Position numbers and translations under genes: made by a program. Shown one piece after another: positions 37,876-47,462 of a stretch of DNA of 64,000 nt (the stretch's first letter is position 1; the number at the start of each line of letters is the position of its first letter). The notes beneath the pieces are model-generated. The model had not been told where the DNA came from and did no database searches. It saw nothing but the letters and a program-made list of their open reading frames with translations. Origin of the DNA: Arthrobacter sp. ok362 (GTDB lineage: Bacteria; Actinomycetota; Actinomycetes; Actinomycetales; Micrococcaceae); NCBI RefSeq assembly GCF_900102785.1, contig NZ_FNGC01000010.1, positions 62,001 through 126,000 on the forward strand, written 5' to 3'.

Positions 37876-39077
37876 TGGAATACCGCCCTTCTGTGCAGTT
37901 GTTTGTGGGGTCTTGCTTCCCACTCGGGCTTGAAGCGATCCACCAGTTGGCGCAGACCTTTGGATGCGGGATCCCTGCTACCGTCCTGAAGAACGGGAAC
38001 TCCCTTGTTTGTGGAGAACGGCAGATTCTTTGAGCGCGGGAGGACTACATCCACCGAGGCACCGACGGTCGCCTCGACGTCTTTGAGGCTCAGCCCGGCA
38101 CGGCGGTCAGCCATGTTCAACACGATGTGGCGGTGTTCCGGAATGAGGCCGAGTTCATCCAGGATCTGGAAGCCGGTACGCATGCCCCGGATGCTGGGAA
38201 CGTCCATTCCGCAGATCCAGACGGCATCCGTCGCCTGTTCCAGCGTCGCCAGAACGTGTTCGCCCAGCCCCGGCGCGGTGTCCACCACGATGTAGCGGAA
38301 TTCCTGCCGGAGCTGTTCCAACAGATGCGATACGTGGGCTCCGGTGATCCGATCCATTTCGATGGGCGTTCGCGGTGCGCACAGAGCATAGATGCCGGCC
38401 GGGTGGACCGTCAGGTAGGTCTTGAGGACCATGGAGTCCTGGCTGGCGGCGCCAAGTACGGCGTCCGTGATGGTGAACTCGGGGTCAAGCAGCAGCCCGC
38501 TGGCCACATCACCGAACTGGAGATCGAGATCGACCACCACCACACTCATCGGTGACGTCTTCCCGAGCCCAACCGCGAGATTTGTGGCCACCGTAGTCTT
38601 ACCCACGCCGCCCTTGGGTGACATCACTGCGATGACGCGACCAGCGCCGCCATGGTCGGCGTGCTCTGACGCCTGCGGGGCAAGTCCGCGACGCCGGCCT
38701 GCTGCCGCCAGGCTGGCCCGCTCCAGCATGACGCGGATGGTGTCCGTGTCGGCTGCCGGATCCAGGAAATCCCGAACGCCGGCCCGCATGGCCTGCAGCA
38801 CCGTCTCGGGGGTAGCCGTGGCGGCGAGCACTACGCTGATTTCCGGGTACTGGAGGTCCATCACGGAGGCGAGCTTGAGTGATCCTTCCACCGGTAGGCC
38901 AGGTCCGAGGATCAGGACCTCCGGGGGTTCTCCCTGCATCTGGCGAAGCATGTCGGAAGGCCCCTCAGGGAGGTAGTCGACCGGAAACACGTGCAGGCTG
39001 CCGTGGAGTCCGTTGACGGCTAGGCGGACCAGCCGTTCAAAATCGCCGTTCGGGCTGATGAGTACGAAGCGGCTCAT
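37872..39077 (-). CDS. cpaE: TadZ/CpaE (locus 2)
   Basis: 401 aa. Receiver-like N-terminus RFVLISPNGDFERLVRLAV and MinD-like ATPase: SPKGGVGKTTVATNLAVGLG, VVVDLDLQFGDVASGLLLD, DTAPGLGEHVLATLEQATD. Overlaps cpaB (ATGA) and tadA (GTGA). Confidence 0.94.
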
Positions 39078-39859
39078 CGGAACAGCCCCGCCGTGTCAAC
39101 TGCCCCGGTTCCGGACTCCAGCGCGTCGCCCGGTTCCTTGGATAGGTAAATCTTGCCGAATTCCGCGGCGAAGACGATTCGTGCCGCGTCGGGAGAGTTC
39201 CTGGCCAGCGTAATGAGATAGTTTCCGTCGCCTTGGGCGTTGCTGCTCGATGTCGACGAAACCTGGCTGGAGCCGGAAGTAGTATCCGGGGTGCCTGTCT
39301 GCGTGGCTGCGCCATCGCTGAACTGCGCCGCGGTTACCAAAACCTTATGAAACGTGAGTTGCGTCTTGCTCACTTTGGCGCCCGACTGTTTGTCCGAGGC
39401 CTGTTCCAGAGACAGGAAAACCCCCACTGTGTCGCCGGCCTTCAGTACGCCGCCAGCCACCCGCTCAATGGGCAGCTTTAGAGTGATTTCCTGGAGCCCC
39501 GCGGGCACCTGGACTCGTGACGGGCCGAGGAACGCGTTTTCTTCAACCATACGGCTGGACAGGAGCTGTTCCCCTGGCATCAAGGTAACTGCCGTCACCT
39601 TGGACCCTAGCGACGCGAGATCAGTGACGCTGTTTTGGGCGACGGCGAGCTTCGGCACTGACTTCGTGGTCACGGAACCGGCGACAGTCTCGGCAGAGGC
39701 GCCGGCCGGAATGGTTTTCTGGACCACATAGATAGATTCCGTTTCCGTGCCGGCCAGTGCGCGTTTATCAGCATTCTGAACATATGTGACCAGCAGTACG
39801 GTTCCGATAATTGCCACAAGTAATGCGGCGATGCCCCCCAGCAGACGAGTTTTCATCAT
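39074..39859 (-). CDS. cpaB: CpaB/RcpC (locus 2)
   Basis: 261 aa. Membrane anchor LLGGIAALLVAIIGTVLLV, SAF domain (VVQKTIPAGASAETVAGS, LMPGEQLLSSRMV), RcpC domain (KAGDTVGVFLSLEQ), Ser/Thr-rich insert. Clearly paralogous to 31842-32609 but diverged outside the core. Confidence 0.9.
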   Translation of the reverse strand: MMKTRLLGGIAALLVAIIGTVLLVTYVQNADKRALAGTETESIYVVQKTIPAGASAETVAGSVTTKSVPKLAVAQNSVTDLASLGSKVTAVTLMPGEQLLSSRMVEENAFLGPSRVQVPAGLQEITLKLPIERVAGGVLKAGDTVGVFLSLEQASDKQSGAKVSKTQLTFHKVLVTAAQFSDGAATQTGTPDTTSGSSQVSSTSSSNAQGDGNYLITLARNSPDAARIVFAAEFGKIYLSKEPGDALESGTGAVDTAGLFR

Positions 39860-39875
39860 AACCCCTTAGAAATTC

Positions 39876-40892
39876 CTATTTGATCAATTTGATATCAACC
39901 GTTCCAAGATTCGCTCCCGTGCCACCCGCTCCCGTCCACGAGTCGATGGTTTCAAACTTAATAAACTGGCCGATAATGCAGCGATCGTTTCCACTCGCGC
40001 ATGCTAGGTCGGCCGTCATTCCGGGATCGTTCTTGGTGTTGCCAAATTCGTACTCGTGGTTGTTGCCGAACTTCCAGCCCCAGACCTTGAAGGTGGCATA
40101 GCCGATGATGTGAAAGGACCCGTTCTGGCCGTTGTTGGTGGCGTCGTCAAAGATCGGGAAAGCGACATGCACTTCTCCGCCGGCGGTGATGGTTTTGATC
40201 CAGTCCTTGAGGACGTCGGAACACCCAGAGGGCGGGTTGTTGCCCGGATCGGATCCGAGATCGTTGCTACCGAGTTTCGTTTTGGCCACGCAGGGAGAGT
40301 CTTGGTCCAGCCAGCCCCAGCCCCCCGGGATCTGCGTTCCGGACGGGCCCGTGCAGGTTCCGCCGGGCTTATAGGAGATCTTCTGCACCTGGCTAGTGCT
40401 GCTTGCCGTCGAGAGGTTGTAGCAGCTGTCCGAAATTGCCAGTGGGAAACTGGACCCACCAGTGGGCGGTGCCATGGAGGCCGTCGCGTGCGCCCCGACT
40501 GTGACGGATGGTGCATTCAGTGCGCTGGCAAACAACTTGGTGAGAAATGTATTGGACCCGCTTTGGGTGGAAGTGGTTACGGTGACCTGGCCGGTTACCG
40601 AAAGGTCAACCGAATCGACGTTAGTGACCCCATCGTTGGAATTGCCGCCTGACAAATCCTTTGCCCATAGGAGCGCATTTGCTTGCGAACACGTGGCGGG
40701 CGTTCGGTGGCACTGTTGGGCCACGGCAAGCGCTCCGGCATCCGCGGCGTTCTGGAGTTGCGCCCGCTCGGCGTAGATCTGGCCCACGTCCACGGCCATG
40801 GCCCCGGCGCCGATGAGAACTAACATCATGACGGCTAACAGGACGCCCGTAGCTCCGCGCTCCCTGTCGTCGTCCCTGCTCAACCTCCGCAT
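39876..40892 (-). CDS. tadG: TadG-like pilus protein (locus 2)
   Basis: 338 aa. RGATGVLLAVMMLVLIGAGA then AVDVGQIYAERAQLQNAADAG, with a Cys-containing outer domain. Overlaps tadE by 13 bp, exactly as in locus 1. The outer domain shares little with the locus 1 protein. Confidence 0.88.
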   Translation of the reverse strand: MRRLSRDDDRERGATGVLLAVMMLVLIGAGAMAVDVGQIYAERAQLQNAADAGALAVAQQCHRTPATCSQANALLWAKDLSGGNSNDGVTNVDSVDLSVTGQVTVTTSTQSGSNTFLTKLFASALNAPSVTVGAHATASMAPPTGGSSFPLAISDSCYNLSTASSTSQVQKISYKPGGTCTGPSGTQIPGGWGWLDQDSPCVAKTKLGSNDLGSDPGNNPPSGCSDVLKDWIKTITAGGEVHVAFPIFDDATNNGQNGSFHIIGYATFKVWGWKFGNNHEYEFGNTKNDPGMTADLACASGNDRCIIGQFIKFETIDSWTGAGGTGANLGTVDIKLIK

Positions 40893-41281
40893 CGCATGGC
40901 TCCTACACCAGTGAGCGTGTACAGGTCACCGAACATGCCGGTGAGGCTGCTGGCCTTATAGGTGAGGGTCACAGTAGCGTTCAGACCGTCCGCGCAGGCG
41001 CCGGAGAAGGCGAACGCGAAGTTTCCTGCCGTGAGTCCCGGGGCGCCGGCGACGGCTGCCGCCTGGGCCAGGCCCTGGTTATTGTGGATGGCCATGTCCC
41101 GTGCCGCCTCGCGGGCGGCCTGCGTGACGGAAATCTGCAGGTTGTAGATATGGGCCAATTCGACAATGCCCCCGACCAAAGCCAGAAGGATTGGTGCCAC
41201 GAGAGCGAACTCAACGGCAGCTGCGCCGCGTTCCCGCCCCTGCGCCCGTGACCAGGGCGCTCTGGACTTGCTGCGATTCAT
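40880..41281 (-). CDS. tadE: TadE-like minor pilin (locus 2)
   Basis: 133 aa from ATG 41281 (GGGGG upstream); the frame is open to 41356 but that part carries a hairpin. RGAAAVEFALVAPILLALVG helix, then QAAREAARDMAIHN. Ends CGG like its counterpart. Confidence 0.9.
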   Translation of the reverse strand: MNRSKSRAPWSRAQGRERGAAAVEFALVAPILLALVGGIVELAHIYNLQISVTQAAREAARDMAIHNNQGLAQAAAVAGAPGLTAGNFAFAFSGACADGLNATVTLTYKASSLTGMFGDLYTLTGVGAMRCGG

Positions 41282-41323
41282 TGGATCCCCCCAGGGATAG
41301 AGGCAGCTGAAGATGAAAGAAGT

Positions 41324-41354
41324 GTGCCGCGTCCGCGTTGTGCGGACGCGGCAC
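41324..41354 (-). other. Perfect hairpin between flp and tadE (locus 2)
   Basis: GTGCCGCGTCCGC (41324-41336) / GCGGACGCGGCAC (41342-41354): 13-bp perfect stem, 5-nt loop. It is in the same position as the locus 1 hairpin but unrelated in sequence. Confidence 0.75.
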
Positions 41355-41403
41355 ATCTGGTGGAGCTGAGACCCGAATTTGTGGTGCTGTGAGCCGGCTT
41401 CGG

Positions 41404-41613
41404 CTACTTGTTGGCCCAGCCCTTGACGGTGTTGCCGAGCGTTGAGAACCAGGTACTGAGGTCATTGCCGAAGATCGTGGCGCCGCCGATAACCGCGAAG
41501 GCGATGAAGGCTACGAGCAGCGAGTATTCCGTCGCGGTGGCTCCCTTTTCGGGGGTGAGCTTTTCCTTGACGCCGGAAACAAAAGCGAGCATTGAGACCA
41601 TGAGACCAGTCAT
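41404..41613 (-). CDS. flp: Flp-type major pilin (locus 2)
   Basis: 69 aa from ATG 41613 (AAAAGGAT upstream). Leader then KGATATEYSLLVAFIAFAVIGG, cleavage after Gly, Glu at +5, and a short C-terminal part ending WANK. No cysteine, unlike the locus 1 pilin. The 270-bp region upstream (41614-41883) is AT-rich and should contain the operon promoter. Confidence 0.92.
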   Translation of the reverse strand: MTGLMVSMLAFVSGVKEKLTPEKGATATEYSLLVAFIAFAVIGGATIFGNDLSTWFSTLGNTVKGWANK

Positions 41614-41883
41614 TTTATTTATCCTTTTCCAGAGTTTGAGTATTGAACGAATTTCCGGCAAATCCCCGATTGCTTATTCGCTGGAGCTTCGTTGGGACAA
41701 CATTTGCACGGTCCCAATCGGCAGGGCAATGAAGTTCGATACTCGACTTTTTGGACGGAAAAATGGGTATCACCTGCCCTCAAACGGGGGTGTACTCAGT
41801 TTCCAAGTAGGCGTGGGCTTCAATTACTTGGTTTAATAAGCCGTCTTACTTAATTCGCGTCCCCGGGGGGAGGTGGGTGCTAC

Positions 41884-42585
41884 CTAGGGGAGCAGCAGGA
41901 TTACGGCCAGGCCGGCCGCCAGCATCGAGGGCCCGTACGGCACTTCCTTTGGCTTGTTTCCGCGGTTTTTGAGGACCAGAAGGAGGGAAACGACGCCGCC
42001 TACGACGAACCCGAGCGCTCCGCCGTAGAACACGTGGGACCAGCCTAGGTAGCCCAAGTACAGTCCAAGTGGTGCTGCGAGCTTCACATCGCCCATTCCG
42101 AGGCCGTTTTTGCTGGTCAGAGCGAAAATCAGGTACGAAATGAAGAGAATCGACGCGCCGGCGACGCCCCGCAGCAGGTTTTCCGCAGTTCCTTGTGTTA
42201 GTTCGGCGCCGGTGAGCAGCACCAGGCCGGCTCCGAGCAGGGGGAGAACCATCCGGTTTGGCAATAAGTGGTGCAGCAGGTCGATTCGCGCCAGCTGGAC
42301 GCCGACCACAGCCAGCAGGATGTACGCAGGGAGTCCAGGGGAGAGCCCGAAGCGCCAGGCCAGCAGGGCGGACAGCGCAAAAGTGGCCGCCGCCGTCGTA
42401 ATTCTCATGCGTACCGTCAGGGGTCCGCCAAGGCGGGGGAGCGTGCGCCGGATGAAGAGTTCGGCCAACAGGGATAGGCCTGCGCCCGCGAGAGCGACGC
42501 CTGCTATGAACAGGACCCCGGTGAGCGATCCGGCCGGCTGTGCAAGCAGCAGGGAGACGGAGCCTGCGGCGGCGGGATCGGACAC
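41884..42585 (-). CDS. cpaA: Prepilin peptidase (CpaA/TadV type)
   Basis: 233 aa from GTG 42585, set by TGGAGG four bases before it (the frame is open to 42675). A multi-span membrane aspartic protease with the two catalytic Asp: one in RIDLLHHLLPNR, the other in GLGMGDVKLAAPLG. It processes Flp and TadE-type pilins. It is the only such gene in the window, so it probably serves both Tad loci. It lies upstream of flp of locus 2. Confidence 0.9.
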   Translation of the reverse strand: MSDPAAAGSVSLLLAQPAGSLTGVLFIAGVALAGAGLSLLAELFIRRTLPRLGGPLTVRMRITTAAATFALSALLAWRFGLSPGLPAYILLAVVGVQLARIDLLHHLLPNRMVLPLLGAGLVLLTGAELTQGTAENLLRGVAGASILFISYLIFALTSKNGLGMGDVKLAAPLGLYLGYLGWSHVFYGGALGFVVGGVVSLLLVLKNRGNKPKEVPYGPSMLAAGLAVILLLP

Positions 42586-42904
42586 GGTTCCTCCAGGGAT
42601 GCGACGGGCCGGCACGGGACAGTCTGCGAAACAGCGAGCAGACAGGATGCATCCGGACACCCCATTTTGACCCAAGAGGCCGTGGCAGGCTATTCTTGGT
42701 AGTCGTTGTGCGTGTCCTATCTCGATGGTGCGTGCCCGCTTGAGAATCCGGTTGCAGGATAGCTACTCAACGTGCACATTCGAGACTTCAGGATGACTGG
42801 TTACATAGAGCCCTCACCTCTGTTCCGGTAGCGCATAGATAGTAGGTGCACCGTAAGAGTGACGCCTAAAACAAGAACGCCAGAACAAGAACGAGGCAAA
42901 CACC

Positions 42905-43348
42905 GTGCGTACGTATACCCCGAAGCCCGGCGATATCAACCGCCAGTGGCACGTCATTGACGCCACCGACGTTGTCCTTGGTCGTCTCGCGAGCCAGACC
43001 GCAATCCTGCTGCGCGGCAAGCACAAGGCCACCTTTGCGTCCCACATGGACATGGGCGACTTCGTCATCATCATCAACGCTGAAAAGGTTGCCCTCACCG
43101 GCGCCAAGCTGGAGCAGAAGCGCGCATACCGCCACTCCGGTTACCCGGGCGGCCTGACCTCCGTCAACTACGCGGAACTGCTTGAGTCCAACCCGGTTCG
43201 CGCCGTGGAGAAGGCCATCAAGGGCATGCTCCCGAAGAACTCCCTCGCTGCACAGCAGCTGGGCAAGCTGAAGGTGTACCGCGGTGCAGAGCACCCCCAC
43301 GCCGCCCAGCAGCCCAAGACTTTCGAAATCACCCAGGTCGCCCAGTAG
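42905..43348 (+). CDS. rplM: 50S ribosomal protein L13
   Basis: 147 aa. [19 protein letters not shown] start, [32 protein letters not shown] start. Forms the usual pair with rpsI. The 42676-42904 spacer (measured from the cpaA frame) is presumably the promoter region; I cannot place a clear -10/-35. Confidence 0.98.
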   Translation: MRTYTPKPGDINRQWHVIDATDVVLGRLASQTAILLRGKHKATFASHMDMGDFVIIINAEKVALTGAKLEQKRAYRHSGYPGGLTSVNYAELLESNPVRAVEKAIKGMLPKNSLAAQQLGKLKVYRGAEHPHAAQQPKTFEITQVAQ

Positions 43349-43384
43349 TCCTGGCCACCAACCAACTTTTTATCAAGGAGAATC

Positions 43385-43894
43385 GTGGCTCAGAACGAAG
43401 AACTGACCACCGAAGCCGTTGAGGCTGAGGAAAACCTGACCAGCTACACCTCGGAGAGCGGTGCTGCGGAAGCAGCTGCGCCGAAGAAGGAACGGCCGGC
43501 ACTGACCGTTGCCGGCGCTGCAGTTGGCCGTCGTAAGGAAGCCGTTGCACGCGTTCGCGTTGTGCCGGGCTCCGGCAAGTGGACCATCAACGGCCGCGAG
43601 CTGGCGAACTACTTCCCGAACAAGCTGCACCAGCAGGACGTCAACGAGCCCTTCAAGATCCTCGATCTTGACGGTGCCTACGACGTCATCGCCCGCATCC
43701 ACGGTGGCGGCATCTCCGGCCAGGCCGGTGCCCTGCGCCTCGGCATCGCCCGTTCACTGAACGAGATCGACACCGAGAACAACCGCGCCACCCTGAAGAA
43801 GGCCGGTTACCTGCGCCGTGACGCCCGCGTCATCGAGCGTAAGAAGGCCGGTCTTAAGAAGGCTCGTAAGGCTCAGCAGTACTCCAAGCGTTAA
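43385..43894 (+). CDS. rpsI: 30S ribosomal protein S9
   Basis: 169 aa with an acidic N-terminal extension of about 40 residues. Core [41 protein letters not shown], and the tRNA-contacting tail [15 protein letters not shown] start with CAAGGAG. RplM-rpsI operon, ended by hairpins. Confidence 0.98.
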   Translation: MAQNEELTTEAVEAEENLTSYTSESGAAEAAAPKKERPALTVAGAAVGRRKEAVARVRVVPGSGKWTINGRELANYFPNKLHQQDVNEPFKILDLDGAYDVIARIHGGGISGQAGALRLGIARSLNEIDTENNRATLKKAGYLRRDARVIERKKAGLKKARKAQQYSKR

Positions 43895-43903
43895 TTCCGC
43901 TTC

Positions 43904-43961
43904 CAAGCGCTTTTGGCGCTTGCACGAAAGCCCGTTCCGCCAATCGGCGGGGCGGGCTTTC
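43904..43961 (+). terminator. Double terminator hairpin after rpsI
   Basis: First CAAGCGC/GCGCTTG (43904-43922), then a 16-bp stem GAAAGCCCG...CGGGCTTTC (43926-43941 / 43946-43961) with two U.G pairs and loop AATC. Confidence 0.85.
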
Positions 43962-43994
43962 GCCGTTAAAGCGGGACTTGTCCGGGCCATCGAC

Positions 43995-44000
43995 TAAGAT
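43995..44000 (+). promoter_or_regulatory. -10 element of a leaderless glmM transcript
   Basis: TAAGAT ends 7 bases before the glmM ATG, placing the transcription start at or next to the A of the ATG. No Shine-Dalgarno is present. No clear -35. Confidence 0.6.
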
Positions 44001-44007
44001 TGGTTCG

Positions 44008-45369
44008 ATGTCTAGATTATTTGGAACCGATGGAGTCCGGGGCTTGGCGAACGGGTTGCTGACCGCCGAGCTCGCGTTGCAGCTGTCCCAGGCCGCCGCC
44101 GTCGTGCTTGGCCATGACCGCAACACAACAGGGAAGCGTCCGCGCGCCGTGGTGGCACGCGACCCGCGGGCCAGCGGCGAGTTCCTCGCGGCCGCCGTGG
44201 AGGCCGGACTCTCAAGCTCGGGAATCGACGTCTACGACGCCGGCGTTCTTCCCACTCCGGCGGCCGCCTACCTCGTGGCGGACCTCGACGCCGACTTCGG
44301 CGTCATGATCTCCGCCTCCCACAACCCCGCGCCGGACAACGGCATTAAGTTCTTCGCCCGTGGCGGCCAGAAGCTGCCCGACGATGTCGAGGATGCCATC
44401 CAGGAGCAGCTCGGCAAGGAGCCCTTTCGGCCCGTCGGCGCTGAGGTGGGCCGGATCCAACGCTTCTCCGACGCCGAGGACCGCTACATCGTGCACCTGC
44501 TCGGCACACTTCCGCACCGACTCGACGGTCTGAAAGTCGTGCTCGACTGCGCCCACGGCGCAGCCAGCGGTTGTTCCCCGCAGGTGTTCAAGGACGCCGG
44601 CGCCAACGTGATCGTCATTGGCGCCGAGCCGGACGGACTCAATATTAACGATGGGGTTGGCTCCACCCACCTTGGCCCGCTCAAGCGCGCCGTCCTGGAC
44701 CACGGGGCCGACCTCGGTATCGCCCACGACGGCGACGCCGACCGTTGCCTTGCCGTGGACCACGAAGGCAACGAGGTCGACGGCGACCAGATCATGGCCA
44801 TCCTGGCCGTCGCCCTCAAGACCTCCGGAAAGCTCAAGGACGATGTCCTTGTGGCCACCGTCATGAGCAACCTCGGCCTGAAGCTCGCCCTGCGCGACGC
44901 CGGGATCAGCCTGCGTGAAACCGGGGTGGGCGACCGCTATGTCCTCGAGGAAATGCGCAACGGCGGCTTCAGCCTTGGCGGCGAGCAGTCGGGGCATGTG
45001 ATTTTTGCTGAGCACGCCACCACCGGCGACGGCGTGCTGACGGGCCTGCAGATTGCAGCCCAGGTTGCGCTCACCGGGCGCCCGCTCAAGGAGCTGTCCA
45101 CGGTGATGACCAAGCTGCCCCAGGTCCTCATCAACGTCAAGGGCGTGGACCGTGCCCGGGTGAAGGGCGATCAGGCAGTGGCTGCGGCCGTGTCGGTCGC
45201 CGAGTCCGAGCTCGGCGACACTGGCCGTGTCCTGTTGCGTCCCTCCGGCACCGAGCCGGTGGTGCGCGTGATGGTTGAAGCCGCAGACCACGACACCGCC
45301 CAGGACGTCGCGGAGCGCCTTGCCCAGGTTGTCCGGAGCGAGCTGGCCCTGGAGCTCGTCCCGGAATAG
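44008..45369 (+). CDS. glmM: Phosphoglucosamine mutase
   Basis: 453 aa; GlcN-6-P to GlcN-1-P for peptidoglycan precursors. Start [12 protein letters not shown] is the family start, so the ATG at 44008 is right. Active-site serine S104 in [13 protein letters not shown], metal loop [11 protein letters not shown], sugar loop [10 protein letters not shown], phosphate loop [12 protein letters not shown]. Its pathway partner glmS is 3.5 kb downstream. Confidence 0.98.
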   Translation: MSRLFGTDGVRGLANGLLTAELALQLSQAAAVVLGHDRNTTGKRPRAVVARDPRASGEFLAAAVEAGLSSSGIDVYDAGVLPTPAAAYLVADLDADFGVMISASHNPAPDNGIKFFARGGQKLPDDVEDAIQEQLGKEPFRPVGAEVGRIQRFSDAEDRYIVHLLGTLPHRLDGLKVVLDCAHGAASGCSPQVFKDAGANVIVIGAEPDGLNINDGVGSTHLGPLKRAVLDHGADLGIAHDGDADRCLAVDHEGNEVDGDQIMAILAVALKTSGKLKDDVLVATVMSNLGLKLALRDAGISLRETGVGDRYVLEEMRNGGFSLGGEQSGHVIFAEHATTGDGVLTGLQIAAQVALTGRPLKELSTVMTKLPQVLINVKGVDRARVKGDQAVAAAVSVAESELGDTGRVLLRPSGTEPVVRVMVEAADHDTAQDVAERLAQVVRSELALELVPE

Positions 45370-45413
45370 TCGGCCTGTAGCCGTTCCACCGGCTGGCTGC
45401 GGCCGCTGTCGCC

Positions 45414-46346
45414 CTAAAGGTACGCCGGTGCGGCTTCCAGTCCGAAGTATTGCTCAAGCGTGCCGATCCCGCGGGACTTCATGTCCGTCGCCGCCTCGAT
45501 ACCGATGAAGCGCAGATGCCATGGCTCGTAGAAGTAGCCGGTGATTTGGTGCAGCATCCATGGGTAGCGGACCACGAAGCCGAAGCGGTGGGCGTTCGCC
45601 TTGGCCCAGATCGCCGCCGGCCGGTCCTTGAACTGCGGGGTAAAAGCGTCTGCGCCGCTTCCATCGCCAATGTCGAACGCCCAGCCCGTCTGGTGTTCGG
45701 AGTAGCCGGGCCGGGCGGAAGCGGTGTCAGCCTCGGCCCGTCCCCGGGAATTCACGTAACTGCCGTAGGTTGCCGTCTGCGTCGCGAACGAACGGTAGCC
45801 GCTGGCCAGGGTAATGATGACGCCCTCCGCTGCCGCCGCCGCGAACATCCTCTCCGCCGCGGCCGCCGTCGTACTGTTCAGCAGCGCGGCCTCGCCCGAG
45901 GTAGCCAGCCGCACGGCTGGCCGGACCAGATCCGGCGGCACAAAGGTGGCGGGGGAGAGCGGCCGGTGCTTGTTGACGATCACCCACGGGCTGGTGGGGT
46001 CCGAGAGTGAGTGCTTCGGTCCCGGGGCCGTGGCCGAAGGAGGGCGTGCCGTTGCCGACGGCGGGACAGCCGACGACGTCGCGGGCGTCGGGGGCGCCGA
46101 CGGGGTGCTTGCCGGCGAGTTTGAAGGCGCGGCAGCGGCCGTCGGCGTCGCACCGCCCGTGCCCGGTGTCGGCTCGGGAGTCGACCCTGGCGTGCCTGAC
46201 GGCGTGAAGGGCTGGGCCGGGGTGCAGGCGGACAGCGCCGCGAGGCCGGTGCCTGCCAGCAGGAGGCGGCTGAAGGCCCGGCGGCTCGGCGAATCCGGGC
46301 TGGCCGACTGCCGTCCAAACGCTCCGTCAGCGTCTTCGTGGCACAT
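45414..46346 (-). CDS. VanY-type (M15) D-Ala-D-Ala carboxypeptidase, probable lipoprotein
   Basis: 310 aa. A twin-Arg motif (SRRAFSR), a hydrophobic stretch and a lipobox LSAC suggest Tat export and lipid anchoring; a Pro/Ser/Thr/Ala-rich linker of about 90 residues follows. The M15B domain has zinc/catalytic motifs SGYRSFATQ, SEHQTGWAFDIGD (His, Asp) and EPWHLRFIG (Glu, His). Trims peptidoglycan stem peptides at the cell surface. 6 bp before the coaA end on the same strand. Confidence 0.92.
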   Translation of the reverse strand: MCHEDADGAFGRQSASPDSPSRRAFSRLLLAGTGLAALSACTPAQPFTPSGTPGSTPEPTPGTGGATPTAAAAPSNSPASTPSAPPTPATSSAVPPSATARPPSATAPGPKHSLSDPTSPWVIVNKHRPLSPATFVPPDLVRPAVRLATSGEAALLNSTTAAAAERMFAAAAAEGVIITLASGYRSFATQTATYGSYVNSRGRAEADTASARPGYSEHQTGWAFDIGDGSGADAFTPQFKDRPAAIWAKANAHRFGFVVRYPWMLHQITGYFYEPWHLRFIGIEAATDMKSRGIGTLEQYFGLEAAPAYL

Positions 46347-46351
46347 CTGTG

Positions 46352-47317
46352 CTAGACCTTCCTCAGCAGCATCCGGCGGATGGAGTGGTCGGCGTCCTTG
46401 GACAGGACCAGTTGGGCGCGGCCCCGGGTCGGGAGGACGTTTTCCTCGAGGTTGGGCTCGTTGATGCGCTTCCAGATCTCACGCGCGGTCTGTTCGGCCT
46501 CGGCATCGGAGAGGGTTGCGTAGCGGTGGAAGTACGATTCCGGCTGGGCGAAGGCAGTGGTCCGCAGTTTGCGGAAGCGGTCCACGTACCACTCCTCGAT
46601 ATACGAGGTTTTCGCATCGACGTAGATGGAGAAGTCGAAGAAGTCACTCAGGGCCAGGCCCTGCCGGCCGTCCTGCCGCGGCCGGGCCGGCGCCAAAACG
46701 TTCAGTCCCTCGACAATCAGCACGTCCGGCCGGCGCACCACCACTTCCTTGCCGGGGACGATGTCGTAGGTGACGTGGGAATACCAGGGGGCGCGGACCT
46801 CCTCAGCGCCGCCCTTGATCTCGCTCACGAAACGCAGCAGGGAACGGCGGTCGTACGACTCCGGGAAACCCTTGCGCTCCAGCAGTTGCCGGCGCTTGAG
46901 CTCGGCGAGCGGGTAGAGGAAGCCATCCGTGGTGATGAGCTCCACGTTGGGGGTGCCCGGCCAGCGGCGGAGCATTTCCCGCAGGACGCGGGCAATGGTG
47001 GACTTGCCCACGGCCACCGAACCGGCCACGCCGATCACGAACGGCGTGCGCTGGGTGGTTTCGCCTAGGAAGGTGGTGGTGGCCGCGTGAAGTTGGCCCG
47101 CGGCTTCCACATAAAGGTGCAGCAGCCGGGACAGCGGCAGATAAACCTCGCGCACTTCCTTGATGTCGAGGGGGTCACCGAGGCCGCGAAGGCGGAACAC
47201 ATCCTCTTCATTGAGGGGCTGCTCCATCTGGGCAGCGAGCCGGGACCAGGTCTGCCGGTCCAGCTCCACGAACGGCGAGGCACCTTCCCCGTTCGCTTCA
47301 TTGCGTTGCAAAGTCAC
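46352..47317 (-). CDS. coaA: Pantothenate kinase type I
   Basis: 321 aa from GTG 47317; the open frame continues to 47521 but that overlaps the glmS start. First step of CoA synthesis. P-loop [17 protein letters not shown], then TTDGFLYP and [10 protein letters not shown], and [18 protein letters not shown]. Divergent from glmS with about 145 bp between starts. Confidence 0.96.
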   Translation of the reverse strand: MTLQRNEANGEGASPFVELDRQTWSRLAAQMEQPLNEEDVFRLRGLGDPLDIKEVREVYLPLSRLLHLYVEAAGQLHAATTTFLGETTQRTPFVIGVAGSVAVGKSTIARVLREMLRRWPGTPNVELITTDGFLYPLAELKRRQLLERKGFPESYDRRSLLRFVSEIKGGAEEVRAPWYSHVTYDIVPGKEVVVRRPDVLIVEGLNVLAPARPRQDGRQGLALSDFFDFSIYVDAKTSYIEEWYVDRFRKLRTTAFAQPESYFHRYATLSDAEAEQTAREIWKRINEPNLEENVLPTRGRAQLVLSKDADHSIRRMLLRKV

Positions 47318-47449
47318 CCTAGAGATTCTGCCCTCCACAGCGCCGAGAGCGAAATGGACCGGCCGGTGGGAGCGGGGACAGGCCCTCTGCAGCCCCGCGC
47401 CGGGCCGTTCGCGCGCCGCTGTCCCACGTCCTCCCTCCCGGAAACCCGC

Positions 47450-47455
47450 TAGGCT
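47450..47455 (+). promoter_or_regulatory. -10 element of a leaderless glmS transcript
   Basis: TAGGCT ends 7 bases before the glmS ATG, the same geometry as glmM. No Shine-Dalgarno before the ATG. Confidence 0.5.
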
Positions 47456-47462
47456 TATGACC

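Noticed and set aside
47403..47462. glmS ribozyme upstream of glmS
   Set aside because: The upstream region is short, overlaps the divergent coaA leader and shows none of the ribozyme core; the element is known from Firmicutes.
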